Notes: a model not told the origin generated them from the sequence alone. 64,000 nucleotides of DNA from Chlorops oryzae (GCA_020466095.1 CM035808.1:47966663-48030662), one strand, 5' to 3'. Counted from the stretch's first letter, positions 12,336 to 27,300 are shown. Numbers and translations: made by a program.

Positions 12336-15300
12336 CGAGAGAGAGAGAGAGAGAGAGAGAGGAGAGGGAGAGAGAGAGAGGAGAGAGAGAGAAATAGCGA
12401 GAGCGTGAACGAGAGGGAGGTAAGAAGAAAAGAGGAGAAATAGGAGATGGCATAACGATTACAAAAATCCATTACGTAGCGATTATCAGTCGGCCACAGT
12501 CGAAGTCATTCTCAACGACATGAAACGAAAATGGTAAGAAAATCGTAAAATAAGATGAAATATGAAAAGCGAAAATAGACAAACTTTTTGGCCAAATTCA
12601 ATTCCAATTCCAATTTCAATTCCAATTCACAGCGAAAGCGATAAAAAGTTGAAATAATTTTGCTTTTTATACCAAGACACCACACAATGGATAAGCCAAC
12701 AGTCATCAGTGATCGGGCAAGAAGAAAGCAATCGAATTCGGAAAGCGGAAAGCGGAAAACGGAAACGGAAAAGCAACAATTGCCTAAAAAACAAAAAAAC
12801 ACATGCGGTAAAGAGAGCCAAAGCATTTTGGGAATGTTTTGCGAAAACGAAAGAATGGTATCGAAATGCATTCAGAAAAGGAAAAACGGAAAAATAAGTA
12901 ATCATCAACGGAAAGTGGCCGTTAGTGTCACAGAGTACGGGCTGGCCTCACTGTCTCCTCTCTCTCTCTATCCCTCCCTCTCGCTCGCTCGCTCTAAATG
13001 TATGTCTATCTGCACTCTATCGCCATGTTTACGATGATGCTGATGGCCAAAAATGAATTGTAATTGTATTTAAACCATTTTTCAAGAATTTCTGCCTGTG
13101 ACAAGCGCCCAGCATAAGAGCGACAGCAGGTTTAAAAGGCAAAAAACAACAACAAGAAAGAGGAAGAAAATTTCAAAGTTTGTTTGGACGACAACCAAAC
13201 TGAATGCACAATTATAAGACGCAACCAAAGATAGCACAAAATAGTCGAAACTCTGAAATCCGGAAATATAAAATCAACAATTTTATTATATAGCCAAAGG
13301 AAGTACACACACACACACACGCGCGCGGGCGCGCGAGAGCTCGTGCTCACAATCACACAAAGAGTGATGGCGTTTGAGTGAGGGCGTGAGTGAGAGGGAG
13401 CGTGTTTGTTTGCTTACCATAACGTGCCATGGCATGCCCAGTTACATGGAGCGTCTCTAGATTGGGTTTTGTTAGTGGCAAAAATTGCAATTTTCTGTGC
13501 GACGCGACGTATCAAAACGAGCATATCTCGGGGAACGTCTTGGCGCAAAGCCAATTGCACAGACATTTCAAAGCAGAGTTACCTTATATATATACATTGA
13601 GTTTATTTACAATAAGTCGTGCTGCCTCCTCCCACATCTAGTTGCCACCGTTCGACCTTCTTATTGCTGCCTCAATCTACGATCATGTCATTTACCACGC
13701 CAAACCTTGCGGCGCTGCGCGTTTTGTTGTCGCTTTAACTGCGTTGCGAATTCACTTTGCATTATGGAATATATTTTTTTACAATGTCCCATTATTACTT
13801 TATTATATTCGCAAAGCATGAAAGAAAGGAAGAGGGGTAAAGAATTTTCTAAGTGAAATTTGAGTTGAACTTTTTTCGTTTTTTTATTTTTTTTTTATTT
13901 ATTTTTTTATTATTTATTTCTCTGGTCTTGGGTGCGCGACAAAAAAAGAACCCGACCCAGTTAGTTACTGCAATTGACAAATATCAGCGGAAAAAGTTCT
14001 TCAGAAAAAAATTGAAACGATTCAAAGGATGCAGGAAGGTAGAGAACTGCAAAAGGATTATTATTTTTATATTTCTGGTTTGGCACATAACGACGGATAG
14101 TAAAATCGATTTTACTGTTTTCAATGTTGTTTTAATAGCATTTTTTATAGTTTTATTTACATTTTCGAGGGATTTCTCGCATAAATTGTACCCAAAATAG
14201 CTATACTCAAGCAACATTTTATGCGCTACACATGATGCTAGCGTCAGAATGTTAAAAACGAGAAATGAAATCCTAAAGACTTTGAAAAGTTTTCTTATAA
14301 CTCAGTTCAGTCTTTTTTAAAGGAATGTGCGAGAGTTTTTTTGACTTGTCCTTAAGCCTAAAATGCAACGAAAAAAAAAGTCCGTTTCGCTTTTAACAAA
14401 TAAGGATCTTTGATAGAAAGCACCGTTTCCCTGCATTTCGTGCGTTTCCTCTATAGTTTCTTTTATCACAGTCATCCCAGTCGCCCACTTTGACGTAAAA
14501 TTTCAAAGACTTCATCGAAAATGAGCCACTCTGGTGTCATGTCATGCTGGCAATATTGAAATACCTACTTCCCCTCACGATACTCTCGCTAGGAAAAAGG
14601 CTATTGAAAAAACCCAGCCGTAACTGTGCACGAGAGGTGCTCGAATACGTACATAGCACGAAGTATGATGTGCACAGCACGCTGCTAATATACAATATCT
14701 GTCCACTTTTCCTAATACATGTCCTAGGATGTGAAGTGGTGTGAAAACTGGGTTCACTGTGTATAGCATTGGTATATTGAAATAATGAAAAATACCATAC
14801 ACAAGCTATATACCGGGTGCATGACATTGTGCCCAGCTTGTGAAATAATTTGAAAACAGTTTTTCTTTTTTATGTTGACCTATCTACTTCTTCATACACT
14901 TCGTGCCCATACACCACAACACCCGGCTGGGAAGGAGACGACCGATAAAATTATGAGCTCCGTCTGCAGGACACTTCCTGATTAATGGCGTCGCACAGTG
15001 TAACGAAGAGGGACAAAAAGGAAAAAATCGAAGTAAGAAATTTGAAATATTTTTGATGCAGATTTGTTACATATGTTTACTATAATTAACGAAAAACTCA
15101 AAAGGTTTTGGAAAATAATAATTAATGTGGTTACCAGGCATAGTCAAGGTCAAAACATTTTTGATATGCGTCTTTTATTGCTATATTTAGCTTTTGTGAC
15201 CTGCAAATTTAAAACGCTTCCTTCGAAAATCGGTGTTACCCAATGAACCAAGAAAAAACCCAGATATGTGGGTTTGCGAACACCGGAAACACTAAGCACA

Positions 15301-18300
15301 GTTGATTCTGGTTCTAATTTTTTTTATATATTATTCCTTAATAAAATACCTTTCAGAAAAGGTATGTCTCAATATGTGGTTCGATGCGCACCAATCCGTT
15401 TTCGCCATTATTCCACCATGCCTAAACAACATTTGGTGAGAAAAAAATGTTTTGGGTTGTATCGAGAGTAGGCGGTAGGCGTGGCCGATGTTGATAAAAT
15501 TACCTAGTGGTCTGTATTTCACCGTAATGAATCACTGTACTAAATTTCAACCATTTTCGTTACATACACACAACACGTTTTGGGTTGTATGGAGAGTGGG
15601 CGGTGGGCGTGGCCCATTTTGATGAAACTTTGTTTTTTTCTAAATTGGTTCAAAACCATACCCGATGCCAAGTTTCATTATTGTGCGATCACACCTTATA
15701 TTTTTGTCCCTAAAATGTATGAGCTCGTTACACTGTGCGTCGCGTGCATCGATTCTCGATGCATGAATGGAGGCAGCGTTCTCTCTTTTTAATGCAGTGA
15801 ATGAATTGCAGTAAGCAGGAGGCAATGAGTCCAGAAAATCAAAAAAAACAAGTAAGGGTGTTATAGTCAGGCGAGCCTGACAATAAAATACCCGACACAG
15901 GCACACATGTTTAAATAATTTTTGAACAACGCCCAAAAAACACGATCATTAAGTAAGAATATTCAAGATGGCTTTAAAGGCCATTACTGCCCCATATACC
16001 GACTTTTGTTAAATTTCTTTATGAAACCGCCCCTTTTTGACGCCCACTTTTCCATTTTTTTTTTTTTGCAATTCTAATCAGAGGCTTAAATATACACTCA
16101 AATTCTAAGTTTCATTGAAATATTTTGAAAATGTCCGATTTAGAGGCAATTTTGGGATTTTCGTGACAGGCCCTAGTACTGGAGGTACCCTTAATAATGG
16201 ACCGACCAAGGAATTTTTTGTAAGGATGTTTATGGCTACAAAGGAAGTATAAGTGCCAAATTTCGTTCAAATCCCATTTGAATTTCGGGTGTAGGAGGCA
16301 ATTTTCAAAAAACGCCCTTCAGCCACGCCTACTTTTCCTATTTTTAGGAATCGTATTACTTGCCTTGAAACATGTTCAAATATCAAATTTCATCAAAATA
16401 TCTTGAAAAACTTCGATTTTAGATTTTTGTAACAGACCCTACACAGAAAATAAAATTTAGTAAAAACACTACGAAAAATTTTCGCAGTTTGGTTTACGAA
16501 AGATTTTCGTTTAATGTACGAAATTTTCGTTCATAATACGAAATTTTCTTGACCAAAAATTCCATAAAAATCTGTTTCTAGGAATCATTCGTAAATTCAA
16601 CGAAATCACTTTCGTAAGGTAAATTAGGGCAATTTTTTCGTTCATTCAACGAAAGCTTTAGTACATTTTACGAAAAAAATTTCGTAACTCGCTAGCGTGC
16701 TTTGCTTACAAATCCTATTACGAATGCGTTTGTTCTATATACAAATGCTTTTGAAAACTACGAAAGCTATTTGTACAATGTACGAAACCGTTTCGTAAAT
16801 ATCACGAATGTAGGCAAGTCAATTTTTGCATTTGTATAATGCACGAATGATTTCGTAAGATATACGAAATCATTTGTAGTTTATTATTTCATCATCTTGA
16901 GTCTTATAAAATTAGTCAGTTGAAAGTGAGCCGTTGACAACAACGCATGCAAAAAGCATTAATAAGAAAAATATTAAGTGTGCATTTTTAATAACAGTGA
17001 CACGTTCATTCATAAATAAGTGTTTCCATAATTTACCGAGCATTGCGAAACCCAGACCAGGAATGGATGTATTGCTCAACCAAATTAAATGTAAGCCTCA
17101 GTTTTTTCACTGACATTTAAATTTACATTTTTTTATCAAAACTTTTGTTTTATTCCACAGTGGCCAAGGAACCCAGTTCAAGCAACGTTTGAACTTAATA
17201 TAAGAAAAATTTAAATTCCTGTACAGTATAAAAGATCTTTGTACAATAAATCAAGTATATATTATAATTACAATACAAATAAAAAATACAAAGTTGTATA
17301 AACTCAATCTTTTTTTACAGTGTAGGACGTTTGCAAGCATTCGTGCATTTAACGAAATAATCGTAAATACAACGAAATTACTTTCCTAACAAATACGAAT
17401 GCGTTCGTATTTTGTACGAAAACTTCGTAAACCGAAAAACAATTTTTTTTTGTATGTACGAAACTCCTTGGTAAATACTACGAATGTATTCGTACAATAA
17501 ACAAATTTTCTCAGCTCTCATATTTTCGTACTATGTACGAAAACTGTTTCGTTCAATGTACGAAGCGTTTCGTGGCTCAAAACTACAAAAAATTTCGTAC
17601 AATGTACGCAAGTTTTCGTTCTATTTACGCAATTTTATTTTGAGTGTAGTACTGGAGGTACCTCTAAAAATAGTCCGATTGGGTCCATTCTTGAACTTGT
17701 TCTTACTCATGTCCCCGTGAGCACGTATACCAAATTTTACCGAATTTTGTCAAGATTGCTCAACTCCTTCGTTAAGATAACTGTATACAGGCAGAGAGAC
17801 GGACAGACGGTCGGACATGTCTAAATCGAATCTTCTGGTGACGCTGGTCATTTCTAACTATATAAATTTTGTATGGTCTATCTCGACTGGTTCTGGGTGT
17901 TACACATAACCACACAAACGCAATATACCCTCGACACAGAGTGTGTCGGGTATAAAAGCTGGTAATTGCTTCGAAAAGGTAATAAAACGGAGCTTAAATG
18001 AGACTATCGAGAGAATTTCTTGAAAGATTTGAAGCTTTTCGCTATCATTGAAAGTAAATGTTGTAAGGTTTTTATCTTTCAATTTTTTATGACAACAATC
18101 TCTTTAGACTTATCGTTGAGAGAAGTGATAATGTAAAATGAACCTTCAAAGTATAAAAAGAATATATTGAAAAGTATCACCTTTTTTCCAAGTCCCTCTT
18201 TCCACATCCCTGAAGGTAACTTCATTAAAGATTCCAACCGGGAATTCGCCTCATATTGCCTTTAAACAAATCCATGAGAACTTTTTAATGAGGAGAGACA

Positions 18301-21300
18301 TCGAGTCAATTAAAAGTTTATCTCCGTAATGCAAAAATTCGTTCCGTTGCCATTAACAAAGCATGGATGCGACAAGATTTCCCTCACATTTTCCTTCATA
18401 TTTTCTACATTCTTGTTCACACTTTTCAGAAAGCAAGGCTCCTTGCCCGTCCTCATCACGCTTTTTTCCCATCTTTTCTCCAGGGAGTATGTGTGCGTGC
18501 ACACATTTTTCTTTAATGAACTGTAAAGGCCAAAATTGCTGATTGCATTAAAAAGGCAAAACAAAAAGTGGAAACGAAAAGGAAGCCCTCACATATTGTT
18601 GAACAGGACATACATATGTATGTGTAGTAGATAAACTCTCCATATGCGTATATGCATGTGAAATACCAATTGAATTTCAGATGCTGTAAATTTGTGAAAG
18701 CGCTTTGGAAAAAATTTTAAAATTTTTGGTTATTCCGCTCGCGAGAAGTTTCAGAAAACACTCAGAGCTATGCCAAATGTTTGAATAACATTTCCCTATT
18801 TCCCATGAGATAACGAAATGTCAAAAAAAAAAAAAAATTCAATCAACAGAAAAACTTGCGTGCTCTTAAAATATTTTTTTTCCCGCTTTTATGGCTTTAA
18901 AATGCATGCAGAATTCTTATCGATACAATAGACAATGTATACTGTTCACACGCGAAAAGAGTGTAACTACCGGAAGAGAAATTTTGTCGCCAACTTTGAC
19001 CGGAATAACCGAAAATTTAATGAAGCTCATGAAGAAATTGAGCATACAGTAGGTTGCAAAAGTATTTGACCCTCAAGAATTCGTTATAGTCAGTTTTTCA
19101 TTGCTTTGTAGATTTGACCTTGTCCAAAAGGGAATTCCTAACGACTGTCCAAAGTTCAATTAAAAGCTAACTTTATTTGAACTAGGGTTGTAAAATTTAA
19201 GAAAAAATCGATTTTCGATTAATCGAAGACCTGCATAGTTATAAATCGATGTTGGATGATTAATTGAAGCAATAAATCGATTAAATCGATTTATTTTTCA
19301 TTTTTTCCAAACCTATTTATAATGCCTATTTTTTGTTTTCTGAAGTTTATAAAATAACATAGTAACAGTATTTTTAAAAATATTCCTTCGCGAATGGGGT
19401 AAAAGTAGAAAAATAACAGTTGCCGTTCAACGCAACTACAAAGGGGAATTGCCAAAGAATCGAAGAGCAAGATTGACTTATGTTAAAGCAGTCAATCAAT
19501 AATTGAGGTCTTTTACACTGTAGAAGTTGCAGATCGGAGGAGGAAGAAGAACCAGCAAGCCACCTCAAGTGTCACTGCCCGAGTCTGGCCAGGAGAAAAT
19601 CCAGGCTGCTCGACTCCTTCTTCTTCTCCTCCCTCACCGAGCTAACATCTGTTCGAATAAAAGACATGGCTCGCTTCATAAATGAGTCTAACTGGCTCCA
19701 CCAAAGGTGTAACTAGGAAGGCATGCCTTCCCTCGTGGTATCACAACGGGCCCATATGCGGCCTAAGTGTGTCCCCTTAAAGGGGAGAGCCACCCTAACC
19801 TAACCTTACCTAACGCTAGTCAATTAATGATATTCAATTATAGTTCTGTTCACTTTTGGAGGTGCATTCAGAAGAATTGACCGTCAATTTCTGTTTTTTT
19901 TTCCATTTTTACATATCGTTTTGCTCATATTTTAAACATTTTCCAGAGTTTCCAAAAAAATTTAACATCGAAAGAAAAAATCGATTTTATTAAAAATCGA
20001 AAAAAACCATAATCGATTCTAAAAAAAATCGATCGAAAGCCAAAAAAATCGATTAAATCGAAACTTTGAATGTTTTTTTTACAACCCTAATTTGAACTCT
20101 TTTTGACATGAAAACTCTGGTCGCCTCATATACCAAGAGAATACTGCTTGTTAATATTTTAAGACCGACTTTCCCCGTAGACTCTCAAAAATTCGTGTTC
20201 TTCATTGTTTGCTATTGCAAGAATCCCTCCAAGCATTTTAAAGGGTTTTCGGTTTAAACCAAAATCCAACAAATCGTTCAAAATACGAAAATTTCCTACA
20301 GTCTCACTAAGGTATAGTTGAGCTTTAATAAACCTTTCGGGAGGAGTTTTGGAATTTTCGAAGGTATTAAAAGACTTTCGACATATCACACACCTCAAAA
20401 ATTTTGTAATTTTTAAGTTAACATGTCGCACCCTGACAACTAAACTGACACAACTCAAAATTTCTAAAATTCGAGTTATGCTATGAATCTTGTTCCCAAG
20501 TCACCCGTCTACCTGCAGGAAAAATTCCATTCCATTTTTCTCATTATAAAAGGCCGAAAAAAGCCGTAATGTCTTTTTTCCTGCTTTGATCGACACTGCG
20601 ACGAATTTTTGTTTTTCGCGTTTTCTGAAAAATGGCAAATTTTGAGTTGTGCCACTTTAGTGGACCGGGTGCGATATGAAACTTGATCATAGTTCACCTC
20701 TCTACCTACACGAAAAATCCTATTCCGTTTTTGTTATTTTTTATTTTGATTGACAATGCGACGCATTTTGTTCTTTGCGTTTTCTGAAAAATTATAAATT
20801 TTGAGTTGGGTCTCCTTAGAAGACGGTGTGCGATATGTACTATGTACATAGCTCATGACAAGAAAGCTGTTTTCAGTAAGTAAATTTGCCAAAAGTTGCC
20901 GTTGACTGCATTATCAGTTCTTTGTTAAAATTTTTTTGGAATTTCTTTTGATTGCCACGCCCACTTTTGCAATTTTTGAATCTCTTAAAATATGTAAATG
21001 TCTCAAAGCCGTTAATTATTCATATTACCTATTTTCCCTGAGCTACTCAATTCCTTTCCTACACTCACTTTTGAATGAAAACATAAAGAAAGAAAGCATC
21101 ATAATGCCATCATTCACTGTATTTTACATTATTCAAGCACCAATAAATTTGACTGTCAACTTTCCTTTCAAAGCATGGCAGTCGGGCAAAATTTGATCAG
21201 AGTTGGAGCAAAGCAAAATTATGCCAAAAATGAGCGAAAATACGTCGGTTTGGAATTTCGTAATTTTCCTGAATGATTTTAGAATTTTTTTTTTTTGCTC

Positions 21301-24300
21301 TCTTTGTCCCCTCTTTCGCCCTCCCTCCCTCTTGGTATTCTTGATTGTTTTCTTTTTCATGAACCATTTGATGCATTGCTTGGAAATTTCAGACGACGAC
21401 CATTATGAAAACAGTTGTCTACAGCTCATCGGATATGGAAGCCAATTTGGTGACGATGTATACGGCAACAAGGCAGTCAGTCATGGAGACGGATGAAAAG
21501 GGGAGGAAGCGCATGAATCGCGGTGGAGGAAAAAATATTTTCCGATTCAAAGGACATGTAAAATGCGGCAAATGAACAACGTTTTACGCTATTCCTGGCT
21601 GCTAGTGGCTTGCTTTGACGAGTAGGTACAAGAGCTTAAGAGCGCGATCTTTGGATTCAATTTGCTTTGGTGACGCTGGCTATGGCAATTTAAACGGTGA
21701 ATCGCTTTTGGTGAGTGTTGCTGTGTTTTTTCTTCATGGCTTGATGTCGTCCGTTCACTTTGTGGCTGTCGTCTGCCAAAGACGATGAAAAACAATTCTT
21801 TCTGATTTGATTTTTCTATTTTTTTTTTCTTTTTTCTTTTTGGCAACTGCTTTTCGTGTTTAAAGTGAAAATGTCCAAAAGGGATCCGGTGAGGATGCCA
21901 CTTGGCTCACAAGCGCTTTTTGAAGAAGAATATTAAGAAAAAGTTCGGCATACAGGCATACAGAGAAAAAAAGAAGAGAAAAGGAATAGGTGGAAAGGAA
22001 TTTGAATGCAGCTTTAAAATTTCCATAAACTCCTCTAACTGTTTTTAATAGGTCGTAACATTCGTGAATCAAAAGACCTTGTATTTCACACTAAATGTCA
22101 CAGGAAGACACACGACAAGTGAGGAGAGAAGCAAGAATTCTCTCTTTTCTTAACATTTTTCTTCTTAATATTTTTTCTCGCTTATTATCTTTCTCACAAT
22201 CACGAATTTACTCTATGAATTCCAACTAAACTCGAAAAGGTTTCCAAGCAATTAAATTTCATTCAAACAGAGTCGTGGCTGCTATTAACTACAAACAAAT
22301 TAATAAAAAAGTCACATTAAATCGATTTATTTTTAAATTTTCCAAACATAATTATAATGCAAATTTTTTGTTTTCTGAAGTTTATTAATCCTATTTTATC
22401 AAAACAAATAACGAACTAAAAATTTTTACCTTTGCTCTTACAAAATATATATTGAAAAAAATAACAGAGTAATGCTATGTTCAGACGGCAATATGAATTA
22501 CGTGATTCGCCCCTTGAATTACGTTCGCGAATTATCCCGTTCAGACGAGAAATCTGTAATTCGTGTGTTATGTTTTGTGTCCCGAAGTAGTGAAACTGTC
22601 TGAACTCACGAAAATATTTCTATTAGAAAATAAATTTTCATGTAAAGAAGGGTCTGTTGTTTTTCTTTCTTCTTCATACTCTGTTTTCGATAGATTTCGA
22701 TAAAAATTAGGTAAGACACCGATTTTGACATAATTCGGTTCGTAATTCAAAGTGAATTCAGCTTATCAATTTTTATATGGGCAAATTACGTGATTCACAA
22801 CGTGAATGAGTGGCGAATTTCGTAATTCATGATGCCGTCTGAACATGACTTAACAGTATCGTAAAAATTATCCCTTCGCGAATGAGGTAAAAGTCAAAAA
22901 ATAACAGTTGCCGTTCAACGCAATTACAAAAGGGAATTGCCAAAGAATCAAAGAGCAAGATTGACCTAATCTAACAGCAATCAATTTACACTAGTCAATT
23001 GTTGATATTCAATTATAGTTTCTTTTCCCTTTTGCAGGTGCATTCAGAAGAATTGACCGTAAATTTCTGTATTTTTTTTCCCAATTTTGCATATCTTTCT
23101 GCTCATATTTTAAAAATTTGACAGAGCTTTCCTAAAAATATGTAATGCTATGTTCAGACGGCAACCTGAATTAAGTAATTTGGCCCCCATTCTTAATTCA
23201 CAGTCGAATCACGTTGTGAATCACATAGTACGCCATACAAAATTTGAAAAGCCGAATTATGATAAAATCAGTGCCTTTCCTAATTTTTATCGGAATTTAT
23301 CGAAACCAGAAGAAGGAATCAGCAAGAAAAGAAAAACTCCCAGCCGGAATTTATTGCACTTATGACATAAGAGATCAAATAGTGCTCTTTCCAATGTTTT
23401 TCTAGTAAAAACATCATGAAAACAAGAGCTGGCTGTAACAGACCCTTCTTCAAAAGAAATTTTCATGGTAAAAAAAATTTTTTACTTATATTGAGACAGT
23501 TTCATTACGTTGGAATTGGGGAATTTTCCGAATGGGCTTTTGCTTTTCACACAAAAGGTCAAAATCGAATTACGAATCTTTCTTTGAACGGGTTAATTCG
23601 CATTTGTAATTCATGGAGCCATTTACTTAATTCATAATTCCGTCTGAGCATGACATAACATCGAAAGAAAAAATTGATTTTATTTAAAATCGAAAAAAAC
23701 ATAATCGATGCTAAAAAAAATTCGACCTTTAGACCAAAAAAAAATCGATTAAATCGAAACTTTGAAGGTTTTTTTTTTACAACCAGGGGCGTCCGCAGAG
23801 AAAGAGTGCTCTGGTTGGCCTTATGTTGGGCAGGATGGTAGATTGAGTTATGAACCAAAAACCAAAAAAATCCTAAAAATTTATGACTTCCGATTTCGAT
23901 TAAAAAATACTTTTATATAGAATAGATATCAAACTCCAAGAATTTGCGCGCTAAAATTTCCATTTAAGGGCGCATTGTTGCCCTTTTAAAAAAATCAGGG
24001 TTTCGTTCGCTCAGTGTACGAAAAATTTGCAAAAATTCTCAAAAATACTTTGACCAATAAGCTTTCGAAAAAACCAGGTTTTTTAGGACACCCTAGTGTA
24101 TATTCATGCAAGTACGAACATTATAAGCGAGAAATTAAAACCTGTCGCCGCAGGACATCAGACGCCGAGGCATTAATACGCAAACCAAAGTGTAGAGCCA
24201 GATAAATAGAGTACTGGTGAGAAATCCTCGCGTTATTTTTTCAGATTTTTATATTTTTCTCGGATTTTTATCTTCAGGGTGTTTATCAAACTGTTCGCCT

Positions 24301-27300
24301 TATGAGTAGGCTCGGACTCCAATGCCTGTGCGGCCGCCTCGTTAGAAAGCACTCTTTGTGCTGGACTTATGTTTTTGAGAGATTTTGAGCTTTTCCCTGA
24401 CTTACTTAGAAATCGCAAAGAATATTTCCTATAACTTCCAATAAACTTTGTGAAGAACAACGATTTATATATTTTCATCCATGAAAGCCATTAAAACGAT
24501 GCCTGCAGTCGTTTACTCATAAGGTACTTTATTATCACACGAGCGTCCTCCACTATATACCGTCTTACTTATTAACCCCCTACTGGAGAATCTCGAGCAG
24601 CCACAAACAAACCACATGGATGGCGTTGAGCCAATTAAGCTTAAAACAAAATAATGGCAATGGAGTTGATGTTGGCGCTGTTGCTGGTGCTGGCGCTAGA
24701 GCAAACATTGTGAGCATATAATTGAAACGATAAAGTTTAAAATTTCCCACTACGAGTACATGAGTACTTATAACGTTATCTCAGTACATGCCTCAAGTGT
24801 CAGTCAACAAAGGAGTTCACGTTTAAAACTTCTACGAGTTTCCTGACACACGCGCTCTCACATTCGCATGGACACACACAGACGCACACACCCACACAAT
24901 GCATGCATTCAACATAAACATCCTCTCATATAGTGATGCCTGAAGGAGTCGAGTTTGCTCTAAGGTGGCTTAACCCGAAAAAGGCGTATAACAAAAAGAT
25001 TTTCAACACGCTCGGCTCGGGCTCATGTCCCGTTGGCATTAATTACCTGACAGGTTGTCTTCGGTTGCGTCTCTAAAGCTCTTCAGTGCCATTAGCTCAA
25101 GTGCCTGTGAGCATTGTTTGCGTCTCGTTGGATATTCACTGTCGGATAGCTCATGCCGCACATCTGAATTGCAAATTAGAACCACAAGATCTTCCTTTTC
25201 ACCGGCCAGAAATGGAATTTGGAATGTTTCCAGCGATCTGCAAAATGAATGTGGAAAGAAAATCAAACAAAATTCCAAAGAACTGGACTAACGCAACTTC
25301 ATAAAAGAACATGGTGGATAAATGAGGAGGGCAACGGGATTGAGCTAAATAGTTCTCTATGTCTGCGAAGAAGAATAGAGGATTGCCTAAAACACAATAG
25401 CAGGTAAATAGTAATGATTCAAGCTCAGACATATCCGTCAGTGGAAAATCATGTAACATTTTTTTCGAATTTTCCTGTTATTTTCAGAACTCACACCGGG
25501 AAAAAGATATGGAAAGCTAAATGTATCAAAATTCATATCGGTCCTTTCAGAGAGATCAGTTTTCCATTTTTAGGGAAGGAGAGAATTAAGAAGCTTAATA
25601 ATTTTGTAGCTTGAAGCCAATCAGCAACCATTAGAGAGGATATCGAAACTGATGTGATACCTGTTAATTGAAAAAGTGGACTAGTGCTTCCTAAAAAATG
25701 CGTTTTAAGCCATATTTTGTAAGGCTCTCTACGAGAATTTCTATCATCTTCATAAGGACTTTATGCAATGGCCTTGGAAATTCCCACTCAACATCTTTAC
25801 AGGCTCTTCTGTCTTTATCTACAAGGTCTCCTAGCCATTGTCTCATAGAACATTTGAATAAAGGAAATGTTGGGAATCGGTATGTTTTTGTTAAGCGATG
25901 CACTCTTAATTTTTTTATTTTTATTTCTATTTTCTCAGTCGAACATTTGAACGAATTTTGATAAGTATTTTTTTTTTCTTCGTTTTTCTGTTTTTTTTTT
26001 TTTTATCAAGTAATGATGTAGGTACATGTACATATATGCTTGGTGTTAACATGCAATCAACGTCAATTTCTCTCTTATCGCGTCAATTTGAATCGAAACA
26101 AACACAAATTGTGATTAGGAGTCGCACAGTATGAAGATAAAGCATTGATCGGCTGGCCAGCGCAAAGGAAAATTTATTACTGAATAATCAAATAAACAAA
26201 TCACCTTACATTTGCCCTTTGATTTGAACAAAGTACCGGCATTTTTCTCTCAGTGTAGCGAATATTTATATTTCAAATCAAATTTCGTGCACTAAATAAG
26301 TGAAGCGGTAACTCTTTGGCATACAATGCGACACAATGTGTAGGATACTAGTTTGCTCCCACTTATTCAGGCTTTTACTATCTGCACATTCAACAGCAGT
26401 TCATTTCAATTAAGCTAACAAAAACTCCACACTTCATTGTCTGCCGAAGGTCCTTTGCATTTTACAAAATCTAAGACCTCATCTACAGAAAATCGGACAG
26501 ACAGACATATGGTTGGACAGACAGACAGCATATACCATTTTACCCTTGCACAATAGAATCACTCTCCATCGCTCTCCATCAATGAAAAGAGCTAAGGTTC
26601 ATACATGTCGAAAATGGGGCCATACTGCCATTCGCATTCGACTCTTCTGGTCTTCTGCTCTTCTACGTTCATTTTGTCTGGCTCGTCGGTCGCTGGCAAC
26701 GCAGTTCACCTGTGCTCATAAAATAATAATTTACTTTTTGCATATGGAACTTGAAATATTCCAAAGTAAATGGCAGGAAGCAATGGCAGCCCAAAAATCT
26801 TGTGCAACTCCAAGCCCACAAAGGCGCCTCAGTGAATGAGCTGGAATGCCATTCCGGCGATACGAGGGATACCGGGAAATTTGTAAATCGTTCAAGCTCT
26901 TTTCATTGCACATATCCTTGCAATTTGTATGTGCCAAACTAGGTTATTTTTTTTTTCTTTTGTGGTGAGGGGATGGGGGGCTTACATTTATTTTATTGCT
27001 TTAGAGGTAAGTCGGAAAATAGTTATGTATGTAGCTACATATCTACTGCGAGCATGTGTACGTAGGCATTCATTCGCTCGCTCATGGGTCTTTAATCGTA
27101 TAATGGTTCCGTATTTGCATTACAATGCGGGCCGTAAAGTTACATATTAGAACTCACGTATGCAAATAGTGCTCGTAATTGTTTGTGGAATTCTCTTGAA
27201 GAAGAAAATTCAACAGGATATCGGGAATTTTAAGCGCTCAACGGCATGAATTGCGGATGTGCGAACACAATGCAGGCTTTGATGGTCAATGGAGGACAGA

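Larger units (their letters stand above)
15849..17954 (-). mobile_element. HINE/DINE-1-like element, family 1, interrupted
   Basis: In reverse orientation it starts with CAAGTAAGGGTGTTATAGTC and the hairpin GTCAGGCGAGCCTGAC (3' end). It ends at 17954 with the 5' terminus whose reverse reads TATACCCGACACACTCTGTG. The short CGACACA subterminal inverted repeat is present at both ends. Internal CCACGCCCAC and CTCCAGTAC blocks match the other copies (43207, 48011, 54043). Such elements are non-autonomous rolling-circle (Helentron-associated) elements. It is split by 16442-17646 and lies in galactokinase intron 5. Confidence 0.8.
22312..23784. mobile_element. Second copy of the TAGGGTTGTAAAA hAT-like element, truncated
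   Basis: From AAATCGATTTATTTTTA (about 22318) through TTGCCGTTCAACGCAA and TGCATTCAGAAGAATTGACC to TTTTTTTTACAACC (23782), the order and sequence follow the copy at 19183-20089. The left TIR is missing and the right is eroded. It lacks the LINE insertion but has two MITEs (22473-22850, 23146-23655). The CAGGGGCG that follows at 23785 may begin another hAT MITE. Confidence 0.75.

Noticed and set aside
12106..12472. Long Ser/Leu and Arg/Glu reading frames
   Set aside because: They are translations of the (GA)n microsatellite in all frames and not coding.
20159..20458. 99-codon minus frame with CVICRK
   Set aside because: One CxxC pair and no family; it overlaps an unclassified repeat.
21395..21550. 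Open plus-strand stretch after a TTTCAG
   Set aside because: Two frames are open and neither gives a recognisable protein; no matching donor exon.
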